Origin: an uncultured Ruminococcus sp.
Lineage (GTDB): Bacteria > Bacillota > Clostridia > Oscillospirales > Acutalibacteraceae
Direction: 5' to 3'
Length of the DNA stretch: 32,684 nt
Assembly (NCBI GenBank): GCA_902761345.1
Contig: CACWKD010000012.1
Span: 1-32,684, forward strand
Below, piece by piece: positions 7,870-16,640 of this stretch; position 1 is the stretch's first letter, and each line of letters opens with the position of its first letter. The notes below the pieces were generated by a model, which made no database searches, had not been told where the DNA came from, and saw only the letters and a list, made by a program, of their open reading frames with translations. The position numbers and the translations under genes are program-made.

Positions 7870-7931
7870 AGTCAATATATATTTGTGAATATTTTTTGTT
7901 ATAAAATATTGACAGGGTGAATAATTTATGG
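7870..7931. other. Intergenic stretch 7668-7991, between divergent units
   Basis: The 324-base gap holds, from left to right, the lipoprotein promoter (7699-7727), the hairpin and body of the candidate small RNA (7749-7840), the small RNA promoter (7847-7875) and the plus-strand promoter of the 99-aa gene (7909-7937). I see nothing else in it. Confidence 0.5.
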
Positions 7932-7937
7932 TATAAT
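7909..7937 (+). promoter_or_regulatory. Perfect consensus promoter of the 99-aa gene
   Basis: TTGACA (7909-7914) and TATAAT (7932-7937) are both perfect and 17 bases apart, predicting strong constitutive transcription from about 7944 unless repressed. Confidence 0.85.
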
Positions 7938-7991
7938 TGATTTAGGTCAAGTGTCGATTTTAGCTATTTTTCAAGTAAGGAGAAAATTATA

Positions 7992-8291
7992 ATGAAGATG
8001 AATTATTATTATATAAACGCATACAGCACTACTAAACAGGGTAAAAGAGAAGAAATTTATCAAAAATATTACCCTGAATGGCATATCAGAGAATTAGGCA
8101 AAGGCAATGGCAATTGGATTTTAACTAAGCAGAGTAATGTAATTGTAAACGGAATAAGATGTCGTGAATTTGTCCTCGATCATTACGGCAAACAAAAGCT
8201 TACAGAAAATTTATCAAACAAATTTCGCCAAGACCTTGAGAACGGCAACATACAATTACAAGACATAGATAATTACTACAATAATTTATAA
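7992..8291 (+). CDS. 99-aa orphan protein of unknown function
   Basis: A soluble 99-aa protein, rich in Tyr, Asn and Gln, with no signal peptide, membrane segment or known motif. It begins MKMNYYYINAYSTTKQGKRE and ends NIQLQDIDNYYNNL. The ATG has AAGGAG 8 bases upstream. It is insulated, with a perfect sigma-A promoter in front and a strong terminator behind, and the neighbours on both sides are on the other strand. Its AT-rich codon use differs from the nearby metabolic genes, which hints at later acquisition. I cannot assign a function. Confidence 0.75.
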   Translation: MKMNYYYINAYSTTKQGKREEIYQKYYPEWHIRELGKGNGNWILTKQSNVIVNGIRCREFVLDHYGKQKLTENLSNKFRQDLENGNIQLQDIDNYYNNL

Positions 8292-8340
8292 TAAATAATA
8301 TAATAAATATAATATAAAATATTGACACTTAAACCTAACG

Positions 8341-8392
8341 GCATCGATTACTGCTCGAACATATTTCGAATGTAATCGATGCTGTTTTTTTT
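8341..8392 (+). terminator. Strong terminator after the 99-aa gene
   Basis: GCATCGATTAC (8341-8351) pairs perfectly with GTAATCGATGC (8372-8382). An inner TCGAA/TTCGA stem lies inside it, and TGTTTTTTTT follows. Confidence 0.85.
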
Positions 8393-8401
8393 ACTAAAAA
8401 A

Positions 8402-9331
8402 TCACTCAAAAAACAACTGTGTTGAAAAATACCTTTCCGCTGTATCGGGCAAAATCGTTACAACAGTCTTACCCTTACCCAGCTTTTTTGCAAGCTTTAT
8501 CGCCGCTGCTACATTTGAACCGCTCGATATACCGCACATCAAGCCCTCCTCACGGGCAAGTCGCTTTGATGTTTCGAGTGCTTCCTCGTCTGTTACAACA
8601 TATATATCATCATATATTTCTCTGTTGAGAATATCGGGAATAATACCGTCGCCTATACCCATTTGTATATGAGTTCCGATCGTACCTCCCTTTAGTATAG
8701 CGGCATTCTCAGGCTCTATCGCCCATATCTCTATATCGGGATACTGTGCTTTAAGCGCCTCGCCTATTCCGGTTATTGTGCCGCCCGTACCTATTCCGCT
8801 GCAAAATCCGTGAATAGGTTTTGCAGCCTGTGCCATTATTTCAAGTGCTGTATGACGTTTATGCGCAAGAGTATTATTAATGTTCGCAAACTGCTGCGGT
8901 ACAAACACCTTTGGATCTTGCTCTTTCATTCTAAGCGCCGTCTGTAAACATTCCTCTATGCACTTTCCTATATCGCCTGCGTCGTGTATCAGCATTACCT
9001 GCGCACCGTAATGTCTTACAAGCTTTCTTCTTTCCTCGCTTACCGAATCAGGCATTATAATTATCGTTCTGTAACCCTTTACAGCTCCTACAAGCGCAAG
9101 CCCTATTCCCTGATTACCGCTTGTAGGCTCTACGATAACTGTATCCTTATTAATAAGACCCTCTTTCTCAGCCTGTTCTATCATATTCAAGGCCGTGCGT
9201 GTTTTTATCGAACCGCCCACGTTTAGTGCCTCTACCTTTACAAGTATCTCTGCACTATCAGGCTCACAGATCCTGTTAAGCCTTATCATGGGGGTATTTC
9301 CGACAGCGTCCAATATATTATCGTATATCAT
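8402..9331 (-). CDS. cysK: Cysteine synthase (O-acetylserine sulfhydrylase) family
   Basis: A 309-aa fold-type II PLP enzyme, the usual CysK length. It opens with NILDAVGNTPMIRL. The PLP lysine lies in NVGGSIKTRTA, the substrate loop in EPTSGNQGIGLA, and the phosphate-binding loop in GIGTGGTITGIGE. Expected role: O-acetylserine plus sulfide to cysteine. The lysine is followed by TR where classical CysK has DR, and the loop reads SGNQG where classical CysK has SGNTG. These point to a divergent clostridial branch, so the acceptor or donor may differ. The ATG at 9331 has GGAGG upstream; a frame start at 9346 would overlap that site. It has its own promoter and no cysE next to it. Confidence 0.85.
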   Translation of the reverse strand: MIYDNILDAVGNTPMIRLNRICEPDSAEILVKVEALNVGGSIKTRTALNMIEQAEKEGLINKDTVIVEPTSGNQGIGLALVGAVKGYRTIIIMPDSVSEERRKLVRHYGAQVMLIHDAGDIGKCIEECLQTALRMKEQDPKVFVPQQFANINNTLAHKRHTALEIMAQAAKPIHGFCSGIGTGGTITGIGEALKAQYPDIEIWAIEPENAAILKGGTIGTHIQMGIGDGIIPDILNREIYDDIYVVTDEEALETSKRLAREEGLMCGISSGSNVAAAIKLAKKLGKGKTVVTILPDTAERYFSTQLFFE

Positions 9332-9363
9332 AATACAATCCTCCAAAAAAATCCGATAAAACC

Positions 9364-9392
9364 ATATTACATAATAAATTCAATTTTGTCAA
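9364..9392 (-). promoter_or_regulatory. Promoter of the cysteine synthase gene
   Basis: On the minus strand a perfect TTGACA (9392-9387) and TAATAT (9369-9364) are 17 bases apart. The -35 begins right after the U-tract of the preceding operon's terminator. Confidence 0.75.
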
Positions 9393-9393
9393 G

Positions 9394-9435
9394 AAAAACA
9401 TAACGCTCTGAAATTTTTCATCTCAGAGCGTTATG
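9394..9435 (-). terminator. Terminator of the aryl-acid operon
   Basis: CATAACGCTCTGA (9399-9411) and TCAGAGCGTTATG (9423-9435) form a perfect 13-bp stem with an 11-nt loop. On the minus strand TTTTTCTT follows. It ends the six-gene run 22 bases after its last stop codon. Confidence 0.85.
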
Positions 9436-9457
9436 AATTATTTATGATCCTGCGGAT

Positions 9458-9889
9458 TTACATTTCGATAACATCTTTCTCTTCAAGGAGCTTTACGCCG
9501 TTCTCTACCAGTATTTTCTCAGCAGCATCATTATCAGCTACTCGAAGAACTACCGATGCATTCTTCTTTGATACTGTAATGAACGCATACATATACTCAA
9601 TATTGATATTATGTCTTGCAAGAATATTTACTACCTTTGCAAGCGAACCCGGAACATCAGGTATAGATACGCCTACTACCTGTGTTATCGATACAAAACA
9701 GCCTGAGGATTCGAGGGCTGTCTTTGCTTTCTCGGGGTCTGTAACAATTAATCTGAATATACCGAAATCCTGTGTATCTGCAACGCTCATCGCACGAATG
9801 TCTATGTTAGCATTTGCGATAGAGTCTGTAATAGTTACAAGCTTGCCCTCTTTGTTTTCAACAAATATTGATAACTGCTTTACTGCCAT
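9458..9889 (-). CDS. Tandem ACT-domain protein
   Basis: A 143-aa protein made of two ACT domains, residues about 3-66 (QLSIFVENKEGKLVTITDSI) and 70-138 (VGVSIPDVPGSLAKVVNIL), and nothing else. ACT domains bind amino acids and pass the signal to a partner. Small tandem-ACT proteins often sit beside iorAB and paaK, where they are thought to sense aromatic or branched-chain amino acids. Here it is last in the operon, 18 bases after the first arylacetate-CoA ligase. A role as an allosteric subunit or sensor for the ligase or IorAB is inference; no DNA-binding domain is present. Confidence 0.85.
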   Translation of the reverse strand: MAVKQLSIFVENKEGKLVTITDSIANANIDIRAMSVADTQDFGIFRLIVTDPEKAKTALESSGCFVSITQVVGVSIPDVPGSLAKVVNILARHNINIEYMYAFITVSKKNASVVLRVADNDAAEKILVENGVKLLEEKDVIEM

Positions 9890-9907
9890 GACATAATCCT
9901 CCTTTTA

Positions 9908-11227
9908 TTAAACATTAATTCCAAGACGCTTACGTTTGTCAATTACTCTGACAGCTTTACCCTCTGAACGCTCTATACTCTTTGGCGGTACGAGATGTAT
10001 CTTCGGGTTAATGCCAAGCATTGTCTTCATAGCGCCCTGAAGCTCTTTCTCTTTGTTTGTAATACCCTTTGGTGTATCTGAGAAATCCTCTGACTTCATC
10101 TCAACATTTATATCAAATGTATCTGTGTTGTTTACTCTGTCAACTATGATCTGATAGTTCGGCGCATAGCCGTTATTGAGAAGAACTGCCTCTATCTGGC
10201 TCGGGAATACGTTTACACCTCTGATGATCATCATATCGTCAGAACGTCCGAGCGGCTTTGTCATCTTTACAAAAGTACGTCCGCAGGAGCATTTCTCACG
10301 AGAAAGTACGCAAATATCTCTTGTACGGTAACGAAGAAGCGGGAACGCCTCTTTGTCAAGAGATGTAAACACAAGCTCGCCCTTTGTACCAAGCGGAAGT
10401 ACCTCGCCCGTATCAGGGTCTATGATCTCTGCTATAAAGTGATCCTCGTTTATGTGCATACCTGTCTGCTCCTCGCACTCAAATGCAACGCCCGGACCGC
10501 TAAGCTCTGTCAAACCGTAAATATCGTACGCTTTTATACCGAGAGATTTCTCAATATCCCTTCTCATTTCCTCTGTCCAAGGCTCTGCTCCGAAAATACC
10601 TGCTTTGAGCTTGTTATCCTCGGGCTTGTAGCCCTTTTCTTTGAGTGTTTCTCCGATATAAGCCGCATAAGACGGAGTACAGCAGAGAATTGTGGATTCA
10701 AGATCCATCATAAACTGTATCTGTCTGTCGGTGTTGCCGCTTGACATAGGCAGCGTCAAACTTCCTACCTTGTGCGAACCGCCGTGAAGTCCCGCACCGC
10801 CTGTAAACAGTCCGTAACCGTAGCATACCTGACACACATCTTCATTTGTACAGCCTGCCGCAACTAATGCTCTTGCACAGCAGTCCTCCCACAAATCAAC
10901 ATCATGCTGTGTGTAGAATGCTACTACTCTCTTGCCTGTTGTACCCGATGTAGACTGAATACGCACACAGTTTTTCATATCGGTTGCAAGAAGTCCGTAC
11001 GGATACGCCTCACGCAAATCGTCCTTTTTCAAAAACGGTAACTTGTGAAGATCGTCTATACCGTGAATATCCTCGGGTTTTACACCCTTTTCGTCCATAA
11101 GATGACGGTAATACTCTACGTTATCGTAAACATACCTAACCTGCTTAACAAGCTTTTCGTCCTGAACTCTCTTGATCCAATCGGCTGACATTGTTTCAAT
11201 TTCAGGCTGAAAATATTTCCTCTGCAT
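9908..11227 (-). CDS. paaK: Arylacetate (phenylacetate)-CoA ligase, copy 1
   Basis: An AMP-forming ligase of 439 aa that interconverts an aryl-acetate, ATP and CoA with aryl-acetyl-CoA. Family motifs in order are the P-loop QSTSGTTGKRVVAFYT, YGLTELSGPG, YRTRDIC, a likely metal-binding Cys cluster (CVLSREKCSCGRTF), RGVNVFPSQIE, and the C-terminal SEGKAVRV with the catalytic lysine. The best start is the ATG at 11227, with AAAGGTG 8 bases upstream; a GTG at 11236 lies too close. It follows iorB by 27 bases. It is clearly not a recent duplicate of the ligase at 13603, so the two may differ in substrate (phenyl-, indole- or hydroxyphenyl-acetate). Confidence 0.93.
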   Translation of the reverse strand: MQRKYFQPEIETMSADWIKRVQDEKLVKQVRYVYDNVEYYRHLMDEKGVKPEDIHGIDDLHKLPFLKKDDLREAYPYGLLATDMKNCVRIQSTSGTTGKRVVAFYTQHDVDLWEDCCARALVAAGCTNEDVCQVCYGYGLFTGGAGLHGGSHKVGSLTLPMSSGNTDRQIQFMMDLESTILCCTPSYAAYIGETLKEKGYKPEDNKLKAGIFGAEPWTEEMRRDIEKSLGIKAYDIYGLTELSGPGVAFECEEQTGMHINEDHFIAEIIDPDTGEVLPLGTKGELVFTSLDKEAFPLLRYRTRDICVLSREKCSCGRTFVKMTKPLGRSDDMMIIRGVNVFPSQIEAVLLNNGYAPNYQIIVDRVNNTDTFDINVEMKSEDFSDTPKGITNKEKELQGAMKTMLGINPKIHLVPPKSIERSEGKAVRVIDKRKRLGINV

Positions 11228-11254
11228 TGTCATCACACCTTTGTCTTTTATAGT

Positions 11255-11827
11255 TTAATTGTTATAGCCTAAGCTGAACGCTTTCTTATTGATCTCGATA
11301 AAATTCGGCTTTACACACTTTTCTATTGCAGCTTCCCACTTCTCGTACGGAATATCGAAATACTTCGCAAGTCTGCCCATAAGCACGATATTGCAGGCTT
11401 TAGCAGAACCTGCTTGTGAAGCAAGTGACAAAGCGTCGATAGCGTCAACGTGAACGCCCTTGTTTGTCATCTCGTCAAGTATGCCCTCGGGGTATGTTTC
11501 ACTGCCGATTATAACAGGCATAGGGTCTATCTGCTGTGTGTTTACAATAACCGTGCCGTCTTTTTTGAGATCCTTAATGTATCTTGCCGCTTCAATTTTC
11601 TCAAAGCTTACTATAAAGTCTGCTTCGCCCTCCTCTATTATGGGGGAATAAACCTTATCGCCGAATTTTACATAAGTTACAACAGAACCGCCTCTTTGGC
11701 TCATTCCGTGAACTTCGCTTACCTTTACGTCATAGCCCTCATCTACAAGCAGTCTTCCAAGAAGCTTTGAAGCAAGCAGAGAGCCTTGACCGCCTACACC
11801 TACGATCATAATGTTTTTTGATGCCAT
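11255..11827 (-). CDS. iorB: Indolepyruvate:ferredoxin oxidoreductase, beta subunit
   Basis: A 190-aa gamma-type domain of the 2-oxoacid:ferredoxin oxidoreductases. Marks are the N-terminal nucleotide-like loop MIVGVGGQGSLLASKLL, the family signature SEVHGMSQRGGSV and FIVSFEKIEAARY. With IorA it converts aryl-pyruvates (indole-, phenyl-, hydroxyphenyl-pyruvate) to aryl-acetyl-CoA, reducing ferredoxin, or the reverse. Its ATG overlaps the last base of the iorA stop (TAATG), a sign of tight translational coupling that fits a fixed subunit ratio. Confidence 0.94.
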   Translation of the reverse strand: MASKNIMIVGVGGQGSLLASKLLGRLLVDEGYDVKVSEVHGMSQRGGSVVTYVKFGDKVYSPIIEEGEADFIVSFEKIEAARYIKDLKKDGTVIVNTQQIDPMPVIIGSETYPEGILDEMTNKGVHVDAIDALSLASQAGSAKACNIVLMGRLAKYFDIPYEKWEAAIEKCVKPNFIEINKKAFSLGYNN

Positions 11828-13569
11828 TATTCCTCTACCTCACTTTCAAATGCGTCAAACGGACACAATCCTGCACATACTCCGCAGCCTATGCAAAGAG
11901 TATTGTCTATTACTGCGTGCTTATCTCTGAACGATATTGCAGGACAACCAAACTTCATACATCTCTTACAGCCTCTGCACTTATCGGGATTAACTCTAAG
12001 CGGCTTTTTCGGCTTAACATACTTCAAAAGTACGCAAGGTCTGCGTGAAATAATAACAGACGGCTCGTTCTTTGCAAGCTCCTCTTTTACTACTCTCTCA
12101 CACTCTTCAAGGTTATACGGATCTACTACTCTTACAGAATTTATTCCGACAGATCTGCAAAGGCTTTCAAGATCGACCTTGCCTGCCGGATCACCCTTTA
12201 TATTATAGCCTGTTGTCGGGTTCTGCTGATGTCCTGTCATACCTGTAATGGAGTTATCGAGAATAATAACAGTCGAGTTTGACTGGTTATACGCTATGTT
12301 AATAAGTCCTGTTACACCTGAGTGCATAAACGTCGAATCGCCTATAACACAAACTGTCTTGCTCTCTGTTTCACCGTTGCCCGCTTTATTGTAGCCGTGA
12401 AGTCCCGATACAGACGCACCCATACAAAGCGTCATATCAAGTGCGTTGAGCGGCGGCATTGAGCCGAGCGTATAACAGCCTATATCGCCAAGTACGGTGA
12501 TTTTATTCTTTGCAAGAACATAATACATACCTCTGTGAGGACAGCCTGCGCACATCATTGGCGGTCTTACGGGAACATTTGTATCAAGACAGACATTATC
12601 CTTAGCTTTCATATCAAATGCCTGCGCAATAGTTTTCTGTGAAAACTCCCCTATAATAGAGAATTTCTCCTTGCCGACAACATCAACACCGATATTCTTA
12701 CAGTGTGTTTCGATTATCGGGTCAAGCTCTTCTATAACATAAACCTTGCTTACTTTTGCGGCAAACTCTTTTATAAGATTTACGGGAAGCGGATTTACCA
12801 TACCAAGCTTGAGTATCGCTGCGCCGTCGCCGAAAACTTCCTTTACATACTCGTATGATGTTGATGAAGTAATGATACCGAAATTATACTCGCCGCTGCC
12901 ATTCTCAACTCTGTTGAGCGGTGATGTTTCTGCATATTCTGTAAGCTTTCTTGTTCTTTCCTCTACAAACGGGTGACGTGCAATAGCATTAGCAGGAGCC
13001 ATAATATATTTCTTCGGGTTCTTTACATACTCCTTTTCATGCTCAACTCTTTCTCCCTTTTCAACAATACTCTGCGAATGCGCAACTCTTGTGCACATCT
13101 TTATAAATACGGGAGTATCGAACTGCTCCGAGATCTCAAATGCAAGCTTTGCAAAATCAAGCGCCTCCTGAGAATCGGACGGTTCAAGCATCGGTACTTT
13201 TGACGCAATAGCATAGTGACGTGAATCCTGCTCGTTCTGTGATGAATGCATTCCCGGATCGTCTGCCACACAAATAACCATACCTGCATTAACGCCTGTA
13301 TAAGACATTGTAAACAGAGGGTCTGCCGCTACGTTCAATCCAACGTGTTTCATACAGCAGGCTGAACGCTTGCCACGGAGCGATGCGCCAAACGCTGTTT
13401 CTGTCGCTACCTTTTCATTGGGAGCCCACTCGCTGTAAACATCACTGTACTTTGCGAACTCCTCTGTTATCTCGGTACTCGGTGTACCGGGATAGCTTGA
13501 TATAACGGAGCAGCCTGCCTCATAAAGCCCGCGGGCAAGGGCTGCGTTGCCGATCATAAGTTCTTTCAT
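11827..13569 (-). CDS. iorA: Indolepyruvate:ferredoxin oxidoreductase, alpha subunit
   Basis: A 580-aa subunit. The N-terminal pyrimidine-binding half starts MIGNAALARGLYEAGC and SYPGTPSTEI. The TPP half carries MCAGCPHRG, GDIGCYTLG and the TPP/Mg site GDSTFMHSGVTGLINIAYN. The end (about 530-575) is a two-cluster ferredoxin domain with CRGCKRCMKFGC and CIGCGVCAGLC. It decarboxylates aryl-pyruvates to aryl-acetyl-CoA and passes electrons to ferredoxin. It lies between the two arylacetate-CoA ligases and overlaps iorB by one base. All expected cysteines are present. Confidence 0.95.
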   Translation of the reverse strand: MKELMIGNAALARGLYEAGCSVISSYPGTPSTEITEEFAKYSDVYSEWAPNEKVATETAFGASLRGKRSACCMKHVGLNVAADPLFTMSYTGVNAGMVICVADDPGMHSSQNEQDSRHYAIASKVPMLEPSDSQEALDFAKLAFEISEQFDTPVFIKMCTRVAHSQSIVEKGERVEHEKEYVKNPKKYIMAPANAIARHPFVEERTRKLTEYAETSPLNRVENGSGEYNFGIITSSTSYEYVKEVFGDGAAILKLGMVNPLPVNLIKEFAAKVSKVYVIEELDPIIETHCKNIGVDVVGKEKFSIIGEFSQKTIAQAFDMKAKDNVCLDTNVPVRPPMMCAGCPHRGMYYVLAKNKITVLGDIGCYTLGSMPPLNALDMTLCMGASVSGLHGYNKAGNGETESKTVCVIGDSTFMHSGVTGLINIAYNQSNSTVIILDNSITGMTGHQQNPTTGYNIKGDPAGKVDLESLCRSVGINSVRVVDPYNLEECERVVKEELAKNEPSVIISRRPCVLLKYVKPKKPLRVNPDKCRGCKRCMKFGCPAISFRDKHAVIDNTLCIGCGVCAGLCPFDAFESEVEE

Positions 13570-13602
13570 TATTAAACCACCTTTTTATATACCTTTTTTA
13601 TA

Positions 13603-14904
13603 TCACTGATTTCTAAGATCTACTATTCTCTTTGCCTTACCCTGGAAACGCTCGATAGTTTTCGGCGCTACAAGTGTTACCTTAGTTCTAAGCCCGAGAA
13701 TAGACTGCATTTTAGCCTCGATATGCTTTTTAAGATCGCTCAATCTCTGATAATTCTCAAGCAGCTCAGCATTGTCAAGCTCTACCTTGATCTCAAGATT
13801 ATCTCTGAAATGCTCTCTTGTAATAACCAGCATATAGTGCGGCGCTATATCATTAATATTAATGAGGATATTCTCTATCTGTGTCGGGAATACATTTACG
13901 CCCTTGATAATCAGCATATCGTCTGTTCTTCCCATAGTTTTAGCCATTCTTGCGTGTGTTCTTCCGCACGGACACGGCTCGTATGTTATCTTTGTAATAT
14001 CCTTTGTTCTGTATCTGAGAACAGGCATACCTCTCCTTGTAAGTGTTGTAATAACAAGCTCGCCTACTTCGCCTTCGGGAAGTCTTTTGCCTGTTTCGGT
14101 ATCGATTATCTCCGGCAGGAAGTGATCCTCTGCAAAGTGCATACCGTTTCTTGCCTCGCAGTCGCCCGATACACCGGGGCCGCCCAACTCTGTCATACCG
14201 TAGTTATCCGATACACGGATATTGAAGTTTGACTCTATCTGAGATCTCATCGCAGGCGTACACGGCTCCGAACCGAGAATACCTAAACGCAGTGAGTAAT
14301 CGGACAGCGGATAGCCTGCCTCTTTAACACTTTCGGACAAATAAAGTGCATACGAGGGAGTTGCAACAAGTCCCGTAACACCGTAATCACGCATCATCAT
14401 AAGCTGCTTTTCTGTGTTGCCCGACGACGCAGGAATAACCGTTGCGCCGAGGTTTTCAAGTCCGTAATGCAGACCTAAAGCGCCTGTAAAAAGTCCGTAG
14501 CCAAAGCTTACCTGAATAATATCGTTCGATGTAACTCCGCCTGCAACTGCAACACGAGATACGCAGTCTGCCCAAAGCTTGATGTCGTCTTTTGTGTAAA
14601 CGCCTACTGTCGGCTTGCCTGTTGTACCCGATGAAGCGTGGATACGAACTATATCCTTCATAGGAGCAGCCATAAGTCCGAACGGGTAGTTATCTCTGAA
14701 ATCGTCCTTTGTAGTAAACGGAATGTACTCTATATCGGAGAGGGTTTTTATCTTAGAACCGTCGCCTATGCCGCATTCCGTAAGACGCTTATTATACAGA
14801 GGTACGTTGTCGTAGCAATACTTTACAGTCTGCTTTAATCTTTCAAGCTGGATCTCTTCAATTTTCTTTCTTGGGAGTGTTTCAATATCCTTCTGAAACA
14901 TCAT
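13603..14904 (-). CDS. paaK: Arylacetate (phenylacetate)-CoA ligase, copy 2
   Basis: A 433-aa AMP-forming ligase with the same motif order as copy 1. These are HASSGTTGKPTVGVYT, YGMTELGGPG, YRTKDIT, a Cys/His metal site (EPCPCGRTH), KGVNVFPTQIE and the terminal GKAKRIVDLR. The start is taken at the ATG at 14904, with AAGGA 10 bases upstream; the ATG at 14913 lies against the ribosome site. It follows the symporter by about 60 bases and precedes iorA by 33. The residues differing from copy 1 around the P-loop (HASSGTTGKPT against QSTSGTTGKRV) suggest a different aryl-acid preference, but the sequence alone does not show which. Confidence 0.93.
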   Translation of the reverse strand: MMFQKDIETLPRKKIEEIQLERLKQTVKYCYDNVPLYNKRLTECGIGDGSKIKTLSDIEYIPFTTKDDFRDNYPFGLMAAPMKDIVRIHASSGTTGKPTVGVYTKDDIKLWADCVSRVAVAGGVTSNDIIQVSFGYGLFTGALGLHYGLENLGATVIPASSGNTEKQLMMMRDYGVTGLVATPSYALYLSESVKEAGYPLSDYSLRLGILGSEPCTPAMRSQIESNFNIRVSDNYGMTELGGPGVSGDCEARNGMHFAEDHFLPEIIDTETGKRLPEGEVGELVITTLTRRGMPVLRYRTKDITKITYEPCPCGRTHARMAKTMGRTDDMLIIKGVNVFPTQIENILININDIAPHYMLVITREHFRDNLEIKVELDNAELLENYQRLSDLKKHIEAKMQSILGLRTKVTLVAPKTIERFQGKAKRIVDLRNQ

Positions 14905-14964
14905 TTCTATCATTTCCTTCTTTTATTTATTATTATATCCGATACAAACATTTGTACCTAATGA

Positions 14965-16572
14965 TTAAGCATTTTCAGTTGTTTCGTCCTCTGCAATAGA
15001 CTTCTTTGACGAAACTGTTACTTTCTTGTTATAACAAGAGAATATCTTATCTGTTCTGTCACTGTCCTTTGCAGGTGCAATAAGTGTTATCAGCGGTGTA
15101 ACAGCTATTCCAAGCAGCATGGCAAGCATACCTGCGTTAATGGGGGATTTGAAATATTCAAGTACGGGACTTGAAAACTTAACACCTGTAAGGTTGCATA
15201 CAAACGATGCGATCGAAATTCCTATTCCCATAACAAAGTTTACCCATACTGCAGCTTTCGGAACTTTCTTCATATAAAGTCCGTACATAAACGGCGCAAG
15301 GAATGATCCTGCAAGAGCGCCCCACGAAACACCCATCATCTGTGAAATAAAGAGTACGGGCGAGCTTGCCTGAATTATAGCGATTACAGCCGAAACTGCT
15401 ATAAAGAAAACAATGAAAATTCTCATACAAAGAACCTTTTTCTTTTCAGTCATTGCTTTTTTCTTACAGAACACAGGGTCAATAAAGTCAATCGTAAGCA
15501 CCGAACTTGATGTAAGCACCAGACTGGAAAGCGTACTCATAGAAGCGGAGAGTACAAGTATTACAACAATACCGATAATAACGGGAGAAAGATTTTCAAG
15601 CATTGTCGGGATAACGCTGTCGTAACCTCCCTCAGGCTTTACACCGTCTGCGCTCATTGTTCCGAACAATCTTCCGAAACCGCCGAGAAAATAACAGCCG
15701 CCTGCTACGATGATCGCAAATATTGTAGATACTATTGTACCCGTGCTGATCGACTTCTCGGATTTAATTGCATAGAATTTCTGTACCATCTGAGGAAGTC
15801 CCCATGTACCCAAAGACGTGAGTATTACAACTCCGATAAGTCCGAATATATCGGGGCCTAAGAATGATGTAAAAGCTCCCTTAAATTCTGTACCCGAAGC
15901 TGTTATAACGCTCTCCTGAGATAAAAGCGCTATCGTTTCTGTAAGTCCGCCGTGTACGTTCATTACAGCGGCAATTACTGCGACTATACCGCCAAGCATA
16001 ATGATACCCTGTATAAAATCGTTTATAGCCGTTGCCATATAGCCGCCAAGCACAACATATACGCCCGTAAGCACTGCCATTCCTATTACACAGTAAGTAT
16101 AGGGTATTCCGAATGCCATTTCAAAAAGTCTTGAAAGTCCGTTGTACAGTGACGCTGTATACGGAATAAGGAATATGAATATAATTACCGACGCTGTGAT
16201 TTTAAGCGACTGTGAATTATATCTTTTGCAGAAAAAGTCCGGCATTGTTGCCGAATCAAGGTGCTGCGTCATTACTCGTGTTCTTCTTCCGAGGATATTC
16301 CATGCAAGGAGCGAACCGATAAAAGCATTACCCAGTCCTATCCAAGTTGACGCAAGTCCAAATCTCCAGCCGAATTGTCCTGCATATCCTACAAAGATAA
16401 CGGCGGAAAAGTATGATGTACCAAAAGCAAACGCTGTAAGCCACGGACCTACCGAACGATTTCCGAGTACAAATCCGTTTACGTCTGTTGCCTGCTTGCG
16501 GCAGTATATTCCCACCCCTATCATTATAGCAAAAAAGACGACCAGAAACAAGAGTTTTATTAACATATCCAT
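14965..16572 (-). CDS. Sodium:solute symporter family transporter
   Basis: A 535-aa transporter with about 13 hydrophobic segments and the SSS-family pattern (GNRSVGPWLTAFAFGTSYFS near residue 37, then GGYMATAINDFIQG near 175). It should import a small organic molecule with sodium across the cell membrane. The substrate is not readable, but it is the first gene of the aryl-acid operon. It also shares the transcript with two arylacetate-CoA ligases, so an aryl-acetate or aromatic keto/amino acid is the natural candidate. Proline or pantothenate transport would be the default family reading. GGAGGA lies 8 bases upstream of the ATG. The last 30 residues are hydrophilic and cytoplasmic. Confidence 0.85.
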   Translation of the reverse strand: MDMLIKLLFLVVFFAIMIGVGIYCRKQATDVNGFVLGNRSVGPWLTAFAFGTSYFSAVIFVGYAGQFGWRFGLASTWIGLGNAFIGSLLAWNILGRRTRVMTQHLDSATMPDFFCKRYNSQSLKITASVIIFIFLIPYTASLYNGLSRLFEMAFGIPYTYCVIGMAVLTGVYVVLGGYMATAINDFIQGIIMLGGIVAVIAAVMNVHGGLTETIALLSQESVITASGTEFKGAFTSFLGPDIFGLIGVVILTSLGTWGLPQMVQKFYAIKSEKSISTGTIVSTIFAIIVAGGCYFLGGFGRLFGTMSADGVKPEGGYDSVIPTMLENLSPVIIGIVVILVLSASMSTLSSLVLTSSSVLTIDFIDPVFCKKKAMTEKKKVLCMRIFIVFFIAVSAVIAIIQASSPVLFISQMMGVSWGALAGSFLAPFMYGLYMKKVPKAAVWVNFVMGIGISIASFVCNLTGVKFSSPVLEYFKSPINAGMLAMLLGIAVTPLITLIAPAKDSDRTDKIFSCYNKKVTVSSKKSIAEDETTENA

Positions 16573-16610
16573 TTTATGTTTCCTCCAATTAATTCATTTA
16601 TGGAAATATT

Positions 16611-16640
16611 TTATCAATAATTTGTGCTATATTCTAAAAT
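16611..16640 (+). promoter_or_regulatory. Candidate promoter of the amidohydrolase gene
   Basis: TTATCA (16611-16616) and TAAAAT (16635-16640) are 18 bases apart. The left arm of the dyad ATAATTTGTG falls in the spacer. The minus-strand promoter of the symporter operon could not be placed with confidence. Confidence 0.4.
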
